Shown piece after piece: positions 34,606 through 45,865 of a DNA stretch of 64,000 nt. Made by a program: the position numbers and the translations under genes. Origin of the DNA: Microcebus murinus (taxonomy: Eukaryota > Chordata > Mammalia > Primates > Cheirogaleidae); NCBI RefSeq assembly GCF_040939455.1, contig NC_134109.1:75855001-75919000 (forward strand). Reading direction: 5' to 3'. A model generated the notes under the pieces. It searched no databases. It had not been told where the DNA came from and worked only from the letters and a program-made list of their open reading frames with translations. Numbering within the stretch: position 1 is the first letter of the stretch; every line of letters starts with the position of its first letter.

Positions 34606-35189
34606 ATTATTCCCACTCACCCACCTATACTCTGACTCTAATCACACCAGTGCTTCCATTTTCACAGGTGCTCCTAACACAAAGCTTTCTTAAGTGTTGG
34701 CCGTTTGGCAAGTTGCTGTGTGTGTGTTTATGTGAATGTGTGTGTTACAAACCCTGAGTCCTCAATAGACTGAAAGTTTCTTCCAAGACAGTGCTAGCTA
34801 TAAAGTCATGGGACATCACCATTCAAAAAATACTATTCCAAGTTCAGGATGTAGTTATAGCTGAGAAAAATGTAATTAATGTGAATTTAGTACATAATTC
34901 ATGCGGAGGTTTTTGAATCCCTTCAGGAATTTCTCCGTGGCTCATGACGAATTATTTGGTTGACAATTCATATAAGCTTTTCAGAGGGCATCTTCACCTT
35001 TGCTGACATCTCTACCAATGAACATACAAAGGAGGTGGTATTCAAAAAGACTATTTCGGTCCCCTACTGAAAGCTCTAATCAGAGGAGTATTAGAAGGAG
35101 TAACTGAATTGAAATCTCTATATGGTCTGTGTGTATTGACTTTTCAAACCTCATATAACATGAATAATCCAAGGGAGGGAGGAGTGCAC
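34606..35189. other. Possible L2 tail, then unassigned DNA
   Basis: 34606-34700 may continue the sense L2 beyond the hAT insertion ('ctctgactctaatcacacca'). A short TG-rich stretch (34717-34745) follows. The rest has no recognised feature. Confidence 0.4.
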
Positions 35190-35395
35190 ATAATAATGTT
35201 TATGCATTAGCTGCTGAACTAAGCATTACTCTTCACAACAATTTTGTGTGTAAATATGTAATCCTCCCTTTACAGATGAGAAAAATGCGCTCAGAGATAC
35301 CCAAGAGACTTGGGAAAGTCACCCAGCTAGTAGGTGACAAATCTGGAATCTGAATGTTGGTCTCTTTACATCCTGTCTTCTATTGTACCTGTGCT
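35190..35395 (-). repeat. MIR SINE, antisense
   Basis: 'ctgaactaagcattactctt', 'cctccctttacagatgagaa', 'gggaaagtcacccagctagt' and 'aggtgacaaatctggaatct' follow reverse MIR. Confidence 0.85.
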
Positions 35396-35990
35396 GTCTG
35401 ATTTTGGACTACGTATGTATGGAGATTTTGCTTTAATAAGCGAAGGTTGCTTCAGACCTTTTTTTCTGTGAGGGGTAGAAATATTCTACTGAGATTTTCC
35501 AGCAAAAGACAATTTTACCCACCGCATATATATTAGTTTGTTTTTCCCATTATCCAAGTTTTAGAAAAAACATTAAGGATACTATCTTTTTAAAATCTCC
35601 CTAGTGGCCCTTTAGGCCTTCAATAGCACAGAGGAGAGTAATACATTGCCTACTACTTAGTGGGGGGAGCCACTTAATGCTAATATCTATTTGCCAGATG
35701 GGTTACCTGACCAGTGGTGACACATGGGGAAAACAAAATCTGGGGGTTAAAAGCAAGGATTTCCCTACACCCCTCCTTCCCCTGCCTTGCCAACACCCAC
35801 TCCCTTTCCATGCCCCACTTCCAGGAAACTGGGACAGCTGGTTATCCATCTCATTTCCCTAACGGTTGCATGCTGACTCTGTCGCCAAGCTGTGCATTTG
35901 CTAGAACAGTTGCTTTTCTTCATAAGACTGATGAGGAAGAGAAAGCAAAAGTACTGTGCATTGTTTTTCTTAAGGTTCATCATCCTCTGT
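35396..35990. other. Unassigned DNA
   Basis: No gene or repeat. Overlapping frames on both strands (35677-36306 plus, 35765-36016 minus) run through the adjacent (GT)n tract and have no coding support. Confidence 0.5.
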
Positions 35991-36034
35991 TTGTGTGTGT
36001 GTGTGTGTGCGCGCACGTGTGTGCGTGTGTGTGT
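35991..36034. repeat. (GT)n microsatellite with GCGCAC core
   Basis: Strictly alternating purine-pyrimidine over about 44 bp, with a GCGCGCAC core near 36009-36016. Such sequence is a classical Z-DNA former. Confidence 0.95.
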
Positions 36035-36576
36035 CCCCTAAGTCAGGGGAAACTATTAGGAGAGAGCCAGATCTTTTTAATGAGCCTAGAAGTAATGCAA
36101 AATTCATGTGCTTTCACCTGCAGCTTGGTGAAGCTGGTGCACAAACAGAAAGGGGAGGCGGGAAGGGTCTGTTATTTCTGATTTTGCTGAAGCGGGTACC
36201 CTGGCTGCTACTGGGCATCCTGACCCACTTGCTCATTTTTTTAGGAAGAAGTAGATACTTTCAATGGGAGAAACTCAAGCATCAGATTTGCTCCTTGGAG
36301 CATTAATAAAAGGGCTCAGTTAGCTTCATCTCATTATTTTACTATGAGTATTGACTTTGGCCTAGAGTCATGTATAGATAAAATGGTGCAAGGGCTTGTC
36401 CTAAGTGATTACTCAGAATTACAAATCATTTCACGTGTAACTGAATACTGCAGTCTAGCTGGCACCCTGCCCCTTGCCTCTCCCCCTCCCCTTTTTCTAA
36501 TAGGAGCGCAAATCCAGCTTTGTCTGAAGAGGCAATTAATCTTATTCACTGAAAGCTGAATTTTAATTCACCAGCA
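36035..36576. other. Repeat-free, less AT-rich segment, possible conserved noncoding DNA
   Basis: No repeat wording. It holds homeodomain-like 'gcaattaatc' (36532 region), 'cattaataaaag' (36301 region) and CT-rich blocks. It directly precedes copy A of the local duplication. Conservation cannot be judged from one sequence. Confidence 0.35.
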
Positions 36577-36764
36577 TGTGGAGGACATATTTGCCTATCA
36601 CACAGAATTAGTTTAACAGAGAATTTAGAAAAAAAATATTGGAGGTCTTGGCATTCTTAGACAGGGAAAATATCTCGTGGAGACGTTCTTTTATTAGCTA
36701 TCCACACACTTAGATACAAGCTTCTTTTTGTAATAATAAGTCTATTAGGGTAAACTGGGTTTAT
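36577..36764 (+). repeat. Local direct duplication, copy A (188 bp)
   Basis: Runs from 'tgtggaggacatatttgcct' to 'gggtaaactgggtttat' and matches 37431-37620 in the same orientation with, by eye, about 10 substitutions and 2 single-base gaps (roughly 94% identity). Boundaries are sharp on both sides. The unit belongs to no repeat family I recognise. Confidence 0.95.
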
Positions 36765-37172
36765 TTTGTATTTGTAAGTAGCTGATTATATTTTGTTTTA
36801 TGTAAAAAAACCCCCACAAGATATGAGTGTTTTGGAGAAAAATGAACATAAGGTGAGAAAGATAAATTTTAGTTCTCTAGTGATTCTAAAAGGCTATTAT
36901 TTTTAAGGGCACAGTTTAGAGATGATCAGAAAAATAAAGGGACACATAAAAATACTAGACAGCCTACATACATCCAAATCAAACCGTATAGTGGGGTAAG
37001 TGCTGAGTACAAAGTAGATAGCTCTCCCAGCTCTACGTTGGAGACTACCATGTAAAATCTGTTAGGCAAATACTGAGTTTCCCTAGTGTTTCTGCTGTGC
37101 TATATTTTAACAATTTTCCCCTGAGCAAGACCCCAGCATTTTTTCTGAGGTTTGTTTCACATGTAGACAAAG

Positions 37173-37216
<44 letters not shown>

Positions 37217-37430
37217 TCCTGAAGCAGTTTCTTAGTTCAAGAGATTTGGACAAGAATGTGATTTAATGTATGTCCATGCTTAGTTAGATATCAGATTCCC
37301 ATAAGGTCAGAAAATACATTTCCTCCTGTTTCATACTTATATTTAACACAGCACTCCTCAAAAGCTACATTATGGTACAGACAGATATCAAAACATGTAA
37401 ACTGTCTCCTTTCCAGTGAAAGAGAGAATT
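36765..37430. other. Spacer between the duplicated blocks
   Basis: Holds 666 bp of AT-rich single-copy-looking DNA and a 38-bp A homopolymer at 37177-37214. No gene seen. Confidence 0.6.
37177..37214. repeat. Poly(A) homopolymer, 38 bp
   Basis: Uninterrupted A run. The DNA upstream does not read as an Alu or L1, and no flanking duplication was found, so it may be a simple repeat or the tail of an unrecognised retroinsertion. Confidence 0.95.
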
Positions 37431-37620
37431 TGTGGAGGACATATTTTCCTATCACACAGAATTAGTTTAACAGAGAATTTAGAAAAAAAAATATTGGAGG
37501 TATTGGCATTCTTACAAAGGAAAAATATCTCGTGGATACGTTTCCTTTATTAGCCATCCACACACTTACATACAAACTTCTTTTTGTAATAATAAGTCTA
37601 TTAGGGTAAACTGGGTTTAT
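37431..37620 (+). repeat. Local direct duplication, copy B (190 bp)
   Basis: Partner of 36577-36764. It begins 'tgtggaggacatattttcct' and ends 'gggtaaactgggtttat'; similarity stops abruptly at both ends. Start-to-start distance is 854 bp. Confidence 0.95.
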
Positions 37621-38949
37621 AAAAAATGAGAGTACAGAGAATCTTGTATGCCAAGTAATTATTAGTATGTTGTAAATCTTAAGAATTTACTCTTAGAGAG
37701 TTAAAAGGTGTTATTGGCTTTTCTGTGGCTCTTTCTTCAGTTAGATTGTCTAATATTCCTGGAATTAACCCTCATCACATGACTGCTTTCTTTGCTTCTT
37801 CCAGAAGTGCACAATTGAATACTTAATAATGAGATAAGGACTCAGAGAGCTGTGGAATACCATAGAATGCTTTTCAAAATCTATCCCAATGTTCTGAGAG
37901 TCTTTTTACTGTTGGTAGGTATGGAATGGGAGTGGGTGTGAGTAGGGAATCTATCAGATTAAATGTGCCTAATGGTCACCAAATGTCATGGCGTAACCGT
38001 TTAAACTAAGCACGGGGCTATAAACTCACAAAATTTTATTGCCTTGTCAAACCATTTGCAGTGCTAAACCTGGCGATTATTCTTAAAGGAAACAATTTAA
38101 AAATGCAAGGTTTTCACGTTATTATCAGAAAATATCACTTTATATAGTTTCAGTGCTGTAAAGATAGATTTTTGGAGTCCTGGTGTAAAGTTTGCATTAA
38201 GTATATAATGTTTGGAAATTAAATTGCAAAGAATTGGAATTTGGATAGGTGAAAGCTCAGAAACACATATTTGCAAATAAACACCTGCAAACAATGCAAG
38301 ACATGAGTGAGGCATTGGATGTACAGCACTGTTCATCCATTATTTATTTACTTAATTCTTTGATAAGCTCTGCCACTATACAAGGTACTTAAGTATATTT
38401 TGAGACATGTCCTCTTCTGCAATTCCTTTGCCTATTTTATGGTCAGATCTTCAGTGCTAAAATTATGTGACCTGAAAAAAAATGAAGGTAAGAAAAAAAT
38501 GAATGAAAAGGCAGAGCTTTGAATGCTTTTCATTGCTTCTTAAAGAATATGAAAATGTTCTATCTCCATTCTTCTCAGATATCACATGAAACACATACCT
38601 TTTAGTGGAAGTGCTGGGTGATATTCAACTTGCCCCTTTCTCTCAGCTGTTCAGGTTCAGCAGTGGTGTCCTTTCCAGTAAAGAGGTGAAGAAGCCCTCT
38701 ATCAGCACCTCCATGTGAATGGAGAGCTCGTTTCTCCTGTGATATAAAAATCCAGTTCTTCTTCAAGAGATGTGAAATTCTGCTCAGGATTCCTAATGAG
38801 ACCTCAAGTAAGTAGGTATATTTCCATGCAGAATTGCTCTTTCTAAGCCTATAATCCTCAATCTGGATTGTCCTGATCATTCCCAAAGTCCGTCTATTGG
38901 TGGTCTGTTTGTCAAGGTAAAACTAATTGAAGTTTTTATGAATATAAAA
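37621..38949. other. Unassigned DNA, 1.3 kb
   Basis: No gene or repeat recognised. Minus-strand frames at 38097-38336 and 38602-38886 have no support. Confidence 0.5.
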
Positions 38950-39130
38950 CAAGTTCACAACAATCATGCTTAATGATGTTCCAAGCACAATCTTATGAGG
39001 CAGGTTCTGTTATATCTATTTGCAGATGAGAAACAGGGGCCCTATTAGTTATATATGTTATAAAATTTGATCAACATAGAGGAGATAAAATTCAAACAAG
39101 GATCTTTTGCCTCCAGAGACCACACTTTAA
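38950..39130 (-). repeat. MIR SINE, antisense, diverged
   Basis: 'atgatgttccaagcacaatc', 'ttatgaggcaggttctgtta', 'atttgcagatgagaaacagg' and 'aaattcaaacaaggatcttt' follow reverse MIR. Confidence 0.65.
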
Positions 39131-39309
39131 ACTACTTTGGTAGTTTGCTTCTTTATAATCTAAAAGGAATAAATAATTTCAATGGTTTACAAAATTAAAG
39201 GGACTAAAATGGAAAGCATAGACAGAACTAAAGTCAGGAGAGGAATTTCTTTCCATGTCTTAAAATCAAAATCTGTAAATCCTATCTCTGTTATAGCAGT
39301 AAATTAAGA

Positions 39310-40525
39310 TCTTCATTGCAGGATCCATATCTCTCACCACTCACAAAAATTAATTCAAGATGGATCATAGAGTTAAATCTGAGACATGAAACCATAAGCA
39401 CTCTAGAAGAAAATGTTGGAAAACCTCTTCTAGGTATTGGTCTAGGCAAAGAATTTATGAAGAAAATCCCAAGGGCAATCACAGCAACAACAAAAATAAA
39501 TAAGTGGGACTCGATTATATTAAAACACTTCCTCACAGCCAAGGAAACAATCAATAGAGCAAATAGACAACCTACAGAATGGGAAAAAATATTTGCATGC
39601 TATATATCTGATAAAGGGCTAATAACCAGAATCTACAAAGAACTCAAGCAAATCAGCAAGAAAAAAACAAACAACCCCATTAAGAAGTGGGCAAAAGACA
39701 TGAACAGAAGCTTTTCAAAAGAAGATAGACCAATGGCCTATAAACATATGGAAAAAAATGTTGAAGATCACTAATCATCAGAGAAATGCAAACCAAAACC
39801 ACAATGATATATCACCTAACCCCAGTGAGAATGGCTTTTATCAAAAAGTCCCAAAACAATAGATGCTGACATAGATGTGAAGAAAAAGGAACAAGTATGC
39901 ACTATTGGTGGGATTGCAAACTAGTGCAACCTCTATGGAAAATAGTATGGAGATTCCTCAAAGAACTGAAAGTAGACCTACTATTTGTTCCTGCAATCCC
40001 ACTTCTTTTCCTTTACTCAAAGGAAAAAAAAGTCATTTTATGAAAAAGACAGCTGCACTAGAATGTCTATTGCAGCACAACTCAAAATTGCAAACATGTG
40101 ATATCAACCCAAGTGCCCATCAATTGATGAGTGGATTAATAAAATCTTGTATATGTATACCATGGAGTACTATTCAGCCATTAAAAAATTGAATTAATAC
40201 CTTTTGCAACAATCTGGATAGAACTGGAGACCATTCTCCTAAGTGAACTATCACAAGAATGGAAAAACAAACACCACATGTACTCACTATTAAATTGGAA
40301 CTAACCAATCAGCATTCATGAACACAGATGAAAGTAAAACTCAACAGAAATCATGCAGGTGGGAGAGGGGAGGAGGATTTCATGGGTGAAATCATACCTA
40401 ATGGGCACATTATATACTATCTGTGTGATGGGCACACTTCTAACTTTGACTCAAGCAGTAAAAAAGCAATCCATGTAACCAAAATATTTATACCTCCATA
40501 AAATTCAGAAATTTAAAAAAAAAAA
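39310..40525 (+). mobile_element. 5'-truncated LINE-1: ORF2 3' end plus 3' UTR, 1.2 kb
   Basis: Starts inside ORF2 ('aaaaattaattcaagatgga'), runs through the cysteine-rich C-terminal region and the 'tatacca tggagtactattcagccatt' hallmark near 40157, 'ccacatgtactcactattaa' near 40275 and the 3' UTR to an A tail ending at 40525. No clear target duplication. The 3' UTR ('gggagaggggaggaggattt', 'acctaatgggcacattatat') differs from that of the 19574 and 59867 copies, so this is an older L1 subfamily. Confidence 0.95.
39316..39774 (+). pseudogene. L1 ORF2 C-terminal remnant (152 codons)
   Basis: The longest intact piece of this L1: the frame reads from '[16 protein letters not shown]' through '[10 protein letters not shown]'-like sequence and '[20 protein letters not shown]' to a stop after 'KNVEDH'. 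It lies downstream of the endonuclease and reverse-transcriptase catalytic domains, both absent, so it cannot act in retrotransposition. After 39774 the ORF2 coding sequence continues in other frames. Confidence 0.9.
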
Positions 40526-40639
40526 TTCATATGATTCCTTAAAGGTCTTGCCAAGCAGCCCTGCATAGGATGTTTTAGGCTGCAATTCATCAGAGAACCC
40601 CAAATATCCCAAACTGTATGGGACATTTTTTTCTTGTCA

Positions 40640-41325
40640 TAGAATGAGAAGTATCTCAGGGTTGGGTTATGTAGCAGTTGGATTGCATCATCTAAGATCC
40701 AAATTCTGTCTCTTTCCCCAATCTGCCATTTTCAACAGGACAAGTATTATTGCTATTGGTCTCAAAATGGCCACTCAGCTGGAGGTATAACATCTCCATA
40801 CGCCAACACTAGAGGCAGAAAATGCAACTACTTTGTTCTTTTGCACTTTTGTTAAATAAATAAATCTTTCCTAGAAGTAAGTGTCTCTAGAATATTTCTC
40901 CTCACATGTCATATATCATCATCTAGAACTTGGTCACATGTTTACCAAGTTCTGAAACCAGCCACTGGTAAGGGGAATGGACGACTTCCCTCTGACTAAC
41001 TTAGAAATGCTAATAATGATTTACCAGAGTCATATTGGCTGGGTAGGCCCTATAATGAAATCAAGTCTCTACCATCATGGTAGTCAGGTGAGTGACCTCC
41101 ACCTGGTGTCCCATACACCACCTCAGTGCTACAGAAGCAGGAAGAAGCAAAGCACAAGGGAGTCAGGAGTAGAAGCCACTTCCTCTTCCAGTGCCCCTCC
41201 AGCACCTCTACTAACAAAGATTAACCTCATGCCAATTGGCAAAGAAGAAATATTCCAGTGTCACAAGCAGGCAATGACGGGTGGCTTTGGAGATGAAAGG
41301 CAATAAATTGATGACTGGCACAGTT
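40640..41325. repeat. Probable old interspersed repeat, family not assigned
   Basis: 'gacaagtattattgctattg', 'ctcaaaatggccactcagct', 'gttaaataaataaatctttc', 'acttggtcacatgtttacca', 'agccactggtaaggggaatg', 'gaagccacttcctcttccag' and 'gatgaaaggcaataaattga' look like one widespread mammalian repeat in sense order, perhaps LTR- or L1-derived. The 109-codon frame at 40977-41306 falls inside and is not a gene. Confidence 0.45.
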
Positions 41326-42771
41326 GACTTGGCTGTCAGATCATAACTCTTTAATAAGAACCTTCTGAGATGCTGACAACATGAGTACCCAAGAAGGATT
41401 TATGAAAAGAAAGGCTAACATGCAAAATATTTAGCTGGAGGATTTAGTTTAGAAGTTATGTTGTGCATACTGAGAACGATAGCAATTGTATTATTAATAA
41501 CTTGAAGAAATGTGTTATAAGCCACTATATAATTTATATACTGTAAAAAAAAAAATTGGTGAGAATTAGGAGAGAGTGGAGGAATTATTTTCCCTAGAAA
41601 AATAGGTAGCTTTATGCCCAAGTCTAAATAATAGTGAGTTTCCACAATCTTCGTAGTTGAAAAACAGGTTGGAGAAAGGAAAAGATAAAGGGAATACCAA
41701 GGTGTTCTGGATATTTCATTTGAGAGCCTAATATCCTAAGGTGTGTTTCAACTCCTGTTCCCTTGTAGTGCATCTGTGGAGATAGGGAGAGTGGGCAATA
41801 AGCTGGGGTTTACCATCTCTCCTTTCATTCATCTACTTAGCGAATATGTATCAGAGGCATCCACGTGCTATATGTGCTGTCAGATGCTGGAATGGGAGTG
41901 AGGAAAGAATAACAGAAAACAACTCAGAAAAGTGAATAAGACCCTCCATAAGCTTTTAGGACTTTGTCCTGGACAAATCAGGCAAACTCTGCCAAGATCA
42001 GTGAGTTGTAATGTATTAATATATATGACTTTTTAGGAGCTCCAACTGGAAATAGATGAAAGGGGTTCATATTGTCTGTTAAATTTCCAGGGTCCATAAC
42101 TGAGTGCTCTTAGGGAGGGGCCACCTGGTGGAAAAGGCCTGATTGTCTTTATTCCCTACTCTTTCTTTGAAGATCTTTAAGGTTTGCAGAGGCAGTTCCC
42201 TTTCTAGGTGCCTATGACTGTCATCAGTCATCTGGTTTCTTAAGACATGTGGGAACCCAGCCTTCCAATGAAGGAAGGCAAATCCTGCCAGATTATCTAA
42301 GTAGAACCATATTCCTATTTGAAAGAAGACTTAACTTTAACAATATTTCTATGTAGTAACTTTTGATGTCTGGTGAGGTCTAATAAAGGTACTTTATCCA
42401 ATCCATTCTATGAACCAATTTTAAATAAAAAGTAGCCAAATTTGTATGTTCAAATGAGTATTCAATATATTGTCTTCATAGGCCCTGAAGACAATTTCAA
42501 TTGTTTAGTAATACCTGTATTGTTGAAATAAGTAAAATGCTTGCTACTATTTTGAATACTCCTGTATATAATTACTCAAAAAGTGATTGACTTGATTTAC
42601 ACTTTAGAGTGATAAAAAAAAAGGGTCCCTTTCCCTCTGTATCAGTACCTGGTTAATGATACAGTTAATAGTGGTTGGAATAAAACTTTTTGGATGCCCA
42701 GCAATTTGAGATATGAAATATGGAGAAATGAGAAATCTACACTGTTGTCACTTACACTATCCAAAAAATCA
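41326..42771. other. Unassigned DNA, 1.4 kb
   Basis: No gene or clear repeat recognised. Confidence 0.5.
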
Positions 42772-42865
42772 AAAGGGGAGTATGGGAGGGGAATGACAGA
42801 AAAATGAAGAGAAGAGTGAAAGAGATGAAAATGAAGAAGAAGTAAAAAAGCTGAAGAAAGAGGGA
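42772..42865. repeat. Purine-rich (GA/GAA) low-complexity tract
   Basis: About 90 bp dominated by G and A ('gaagagaagagtgaaagaga', 'gaagaagaagtaaaaaagct'). The 74-codon Ser/Phe-rich frame on the minus strand is produced by this bias. Confidence 0.75.
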
Positions 42866-43215
42866 CATGTATTATTTCGGAAATCCCAAAAGGTCATTAT
42901 AAAAGTTACAAAGATAACTATGGAAGAAAAGTCTAGATATCTGTCTGAAGAGATAATACCCTGAGCACCTTTGAGAATTGGAACTGCTGACAATAGGATT
43001 TAAAATGATATTATATTTATTGGGAAATTGCATTGCTTCTACTTATTTCATGAAATATATGCCTTTGGAGACTCTGGTTAACATAGTTTGTTGATTATTA
43101 TCTTGTTTTAACATTCTGTGGTGAAAGAAATCTGGCAAACTAGCAACAGTATGGGACAGATCCTAAGGAAATTTACCAAAAGAAAGAAAGCTGTTTGCTC
43201 TCAACTCCATACTTG
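42866..43215. other. Unassigned DNA
   Basis: No gene or repeat recognised. Confidence 0.5.
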
Positions 43216-43220
43216 GTGGC

Positions 43221-43596
43221 TGTCTTAGTCTATTTGGTCTGCTATAACAAAATACCATGAACAGAGTGGTTTATAAACAACATAAATTATTTCTCACAGT
43301 TCTGAAGGCTGGAAAGTCCAAGATCCAAGCATCAGCAGAGTCAAGGTCTTTTGAAAGTCTACTTTCTGGTTCATAAAGTAGACTCAGTCTATCTTTCTTC
43401 TCACTTTATCTCATATAATGGAACAGGAAAGAGGTCTCTCTCAGACCTCTTTTATAGGGGAACTAATCCTGTTCATGAGAGTTCCATTCTCATGACCTAA
43501 TTCCCTCCCAAAGGCCCCAACTTCTAATACCATCACCTTGAGATCAGGATTTCAACATATGAATATGGGGAGGACACAAACATTCAGATCATAGCA
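43221..43596 (-). mobile_element. MLT1-type LTR, antisense, solitary, with perfect TSD
   Basis: 'tgtcttagtctatttggtct', 'gctataacaaaataccatga', 'aattatttctcacagttctg', 'tccaagatccaagcatcagc', 'ctcccaaaggccccaacttc', 'atttcaacatatgaatatgg' and 'acattcagatcatagca'. GTGGC flanks both ends (43216-43220 and 43597-43601), the 5-bp duplication expected of ERVL-class integration. Only a solo LTR remains. Confidence 0.95.
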
Positions 43597-43699
43597 GTGG
43601 CCCTATCGAGAACATGCTTGGAAACACTTCAAAAGCTTATAATATGCTACTCTCCCATGAAATACACTGAGCATTCAACTACATGATGCTCAGTATTTG

Positions 43700-43732
43700 T
43701 TATATTATTATTATATTATTATTATATTATTT
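43700..43732. repeat. 11-bp tandem repeat, 3 copies
   Basis: TTATATTATTA at 43700-43710 and 43711-43721, then TTATATTATTT at 43722-43732. Confidence 0.9.
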
Positions 43733-45569
43733 GGAATATCAGATATAAATGATATGGCTATGGGGCATTAATTTTGTGTCCTCAAAGTTGTATAGTTCTA
43801 GTAATGACATAAATCATTAAATATATGTAGAGGGGGAAAATATAAGCAAACAAATTTCAATTAACACACAGGAAAATACAGAAGAATTCTTAACAAATGA
43901 TTAAATAAAATGATTAGCAAAATGCAAAGCACCCCCAAATAATCCCTGTCTCTGTCTTATTTTTTCCCTGCACCTTTGTCTTTCTCCATTTCCTTAGAAC
44001 AAAGTCCAGTGTGATTTAAGCCTTCAGCATATTTCCTCTTGCTTTGGTAGGGTGTAAACACAGGTTAATACAGTAAAATTTGTCTAGAAAATACAAATAA
44101 TTTAGGTTATTTCATAGTTCTATTTTTGAAAACAATTATATTTTGTGGCAATTTTTGGTCTTTAAGAATATTGATTGAGGCTGAGTCCTTATTAGGAAAT
44201 CAATATTTCTTTCATTCATATCTATGGCATTTAAACATAGCATATCCCTGCTGATGTTAGGTAGTAATTATTCCACAAATGCAGATTGGATTAATTGTTT
44301 AAGTTATAATAAAAATGAAAAACTAAGTTCAAGTGAAACAAAAAATATTGTCTATTTAATAAAGAAACGTAGTCTTTTATGTAAGTGGCTGTTGCTCAAT
44401 TATGTAGATGAGCCCAGATTTGTCCTATGATACAGGCAACTAGACAATTTAAACATATTTCTTTTCTTTTTCATTTGCCAGTTTGAGTCAATCAACCTCA
44501 CCTGGCTGAGTTATAGCTCAATGAAAAGGAATTCTGAAAATTTTCTCTTTGTTAGTTTCATGTCTGAAGTAAATACCCTGAACCTTCAAAAATGCTATGA
44601 TTTTCTCTTAAAACACACTTCACTAATATCATAACTACACTAATAAAAGCATAATGTATATTATTAGGTCTGAACTCTTGGCCATGAGTATCTGTGCATT
44701 TTAGAGGTGGTGTCTGCACAAGTGTCATAAATGACCATTTTATAGATAGATAATGTTCTTAATCCATAATTCTTTATTGCTGATGCTTATTGCATTAGAT
44801 GATGACCCTTAGCTATTAAGAGTCAGTTTTTAATATCACAACCATTTAGAAAGGTTAATGGACTCGGTTTTGCGATTTAACCTTTGGATGCTGCAGGTTG
44901 AAAGGTTGTATTTGTGCACTAAACTGCCAGAAAATATCTACTTATTTTCATGTCTCTATGCACTTTTAGTAGTGTGGTTTTGTACAGTAACTGTTACTTA
45001 TCAAATAAACTGAAAGAGCCAGTGTGTGATATATAAGCTTCTAGAGCCGTGAGCTTCTTTTAAAATCTACATTTCATATTTGGCTTCTATTATTTTTCAT
45101 TTAGACATAGGAATTGAAATGTGAATAGATGTAACCTAAATCAGTTGAGGAATATTTATTATGGCTGTTCAAAAAAAAATAGAGCAAGATTATAATTCAT
45201 AGTTTTCTTAGTTAGTTTGGAAAGTTCATATGCATTGTAATGAGGAACTGGTCATTCAGGAAAGTCACAAATTCTTTACAGATGATTCCTGTCCACAGTC
45301 CAGAACTTTTATTTTTATAGGATCTATCTGGTTTCAATTAATTCCATTTTAAAAATCTAATTAAGGTTCCATGGTAGTCATTCGTCATTTATTTGGCCAC
45401 CCATTATCCATTATTCTTCCTAATATCACCTTATTCGCTTTTATTCCGTTCATTCATTGAGAATAGGCCTTGTGGGAGGAAAATCCCAGGCACTCCCTTT
45501 TCCTTATGGAAACCAGAAGCTGAGCATGCAAATAGTTGCAATAATCACGTGGAGTGAATTATACCTTCT
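43733..45569. other. Unassigned 1.8-kb stretch, repeat-poor
   Basis: No gene or repeat recognised. 44860-45060 is a repeat-free block with 'ctgcaggttgaaaggttgta' and similar non-biased text that could be conserved noncoding DNA. Confidence 0.45.
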
Positions 45570-45865
45570 TGTATCCACTCTGTTGTGTCTTCCCTGTATA
45601 TTGAGTCTGGGCTTGACCATGTGACTTGTTTGGCCAATGGAGCATAAGCAAATATGATGCAAGCAGAGGCTGTAAAAGTGCTTGCACATTGGATTTTCCC
45701 TCTTTTGCTTGCTGCTTTTGGAACCCAGCTACCATGTGAAAAAGCCTAGGCAATTAAGCATGATGCGAGACCCTGATTTAGTGGCTTCTGTGCAAAACTC
45801 ACTATCACACGTGGGAGTGAGGCCATCTAGGACTAGTCAGTTTTATCCCCATCCCTTGTCATCTA
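45570..45865 (+). mobile_element. MLT1-type LTR fragment, sense
   Basis: 'gggcttgaccatgtgacttg', 'tttggccaatggagcataag', 'gatgcaagcagaggctgtaa', 'aagtgcttgcacattggatt', 'tggaacccagctaccatgtg' and 'gagtgaggccatctaggact' follow the middle of the MLT1H-K group. The 3' end is not recognisable. Confidence 0.8.

Noticed and set aside
35677..36306. Overlapping plus-strand frames of 61-155 codons
   Set aside because: They run through the (GT)n tract in different frames and show no domain or splice pattern.
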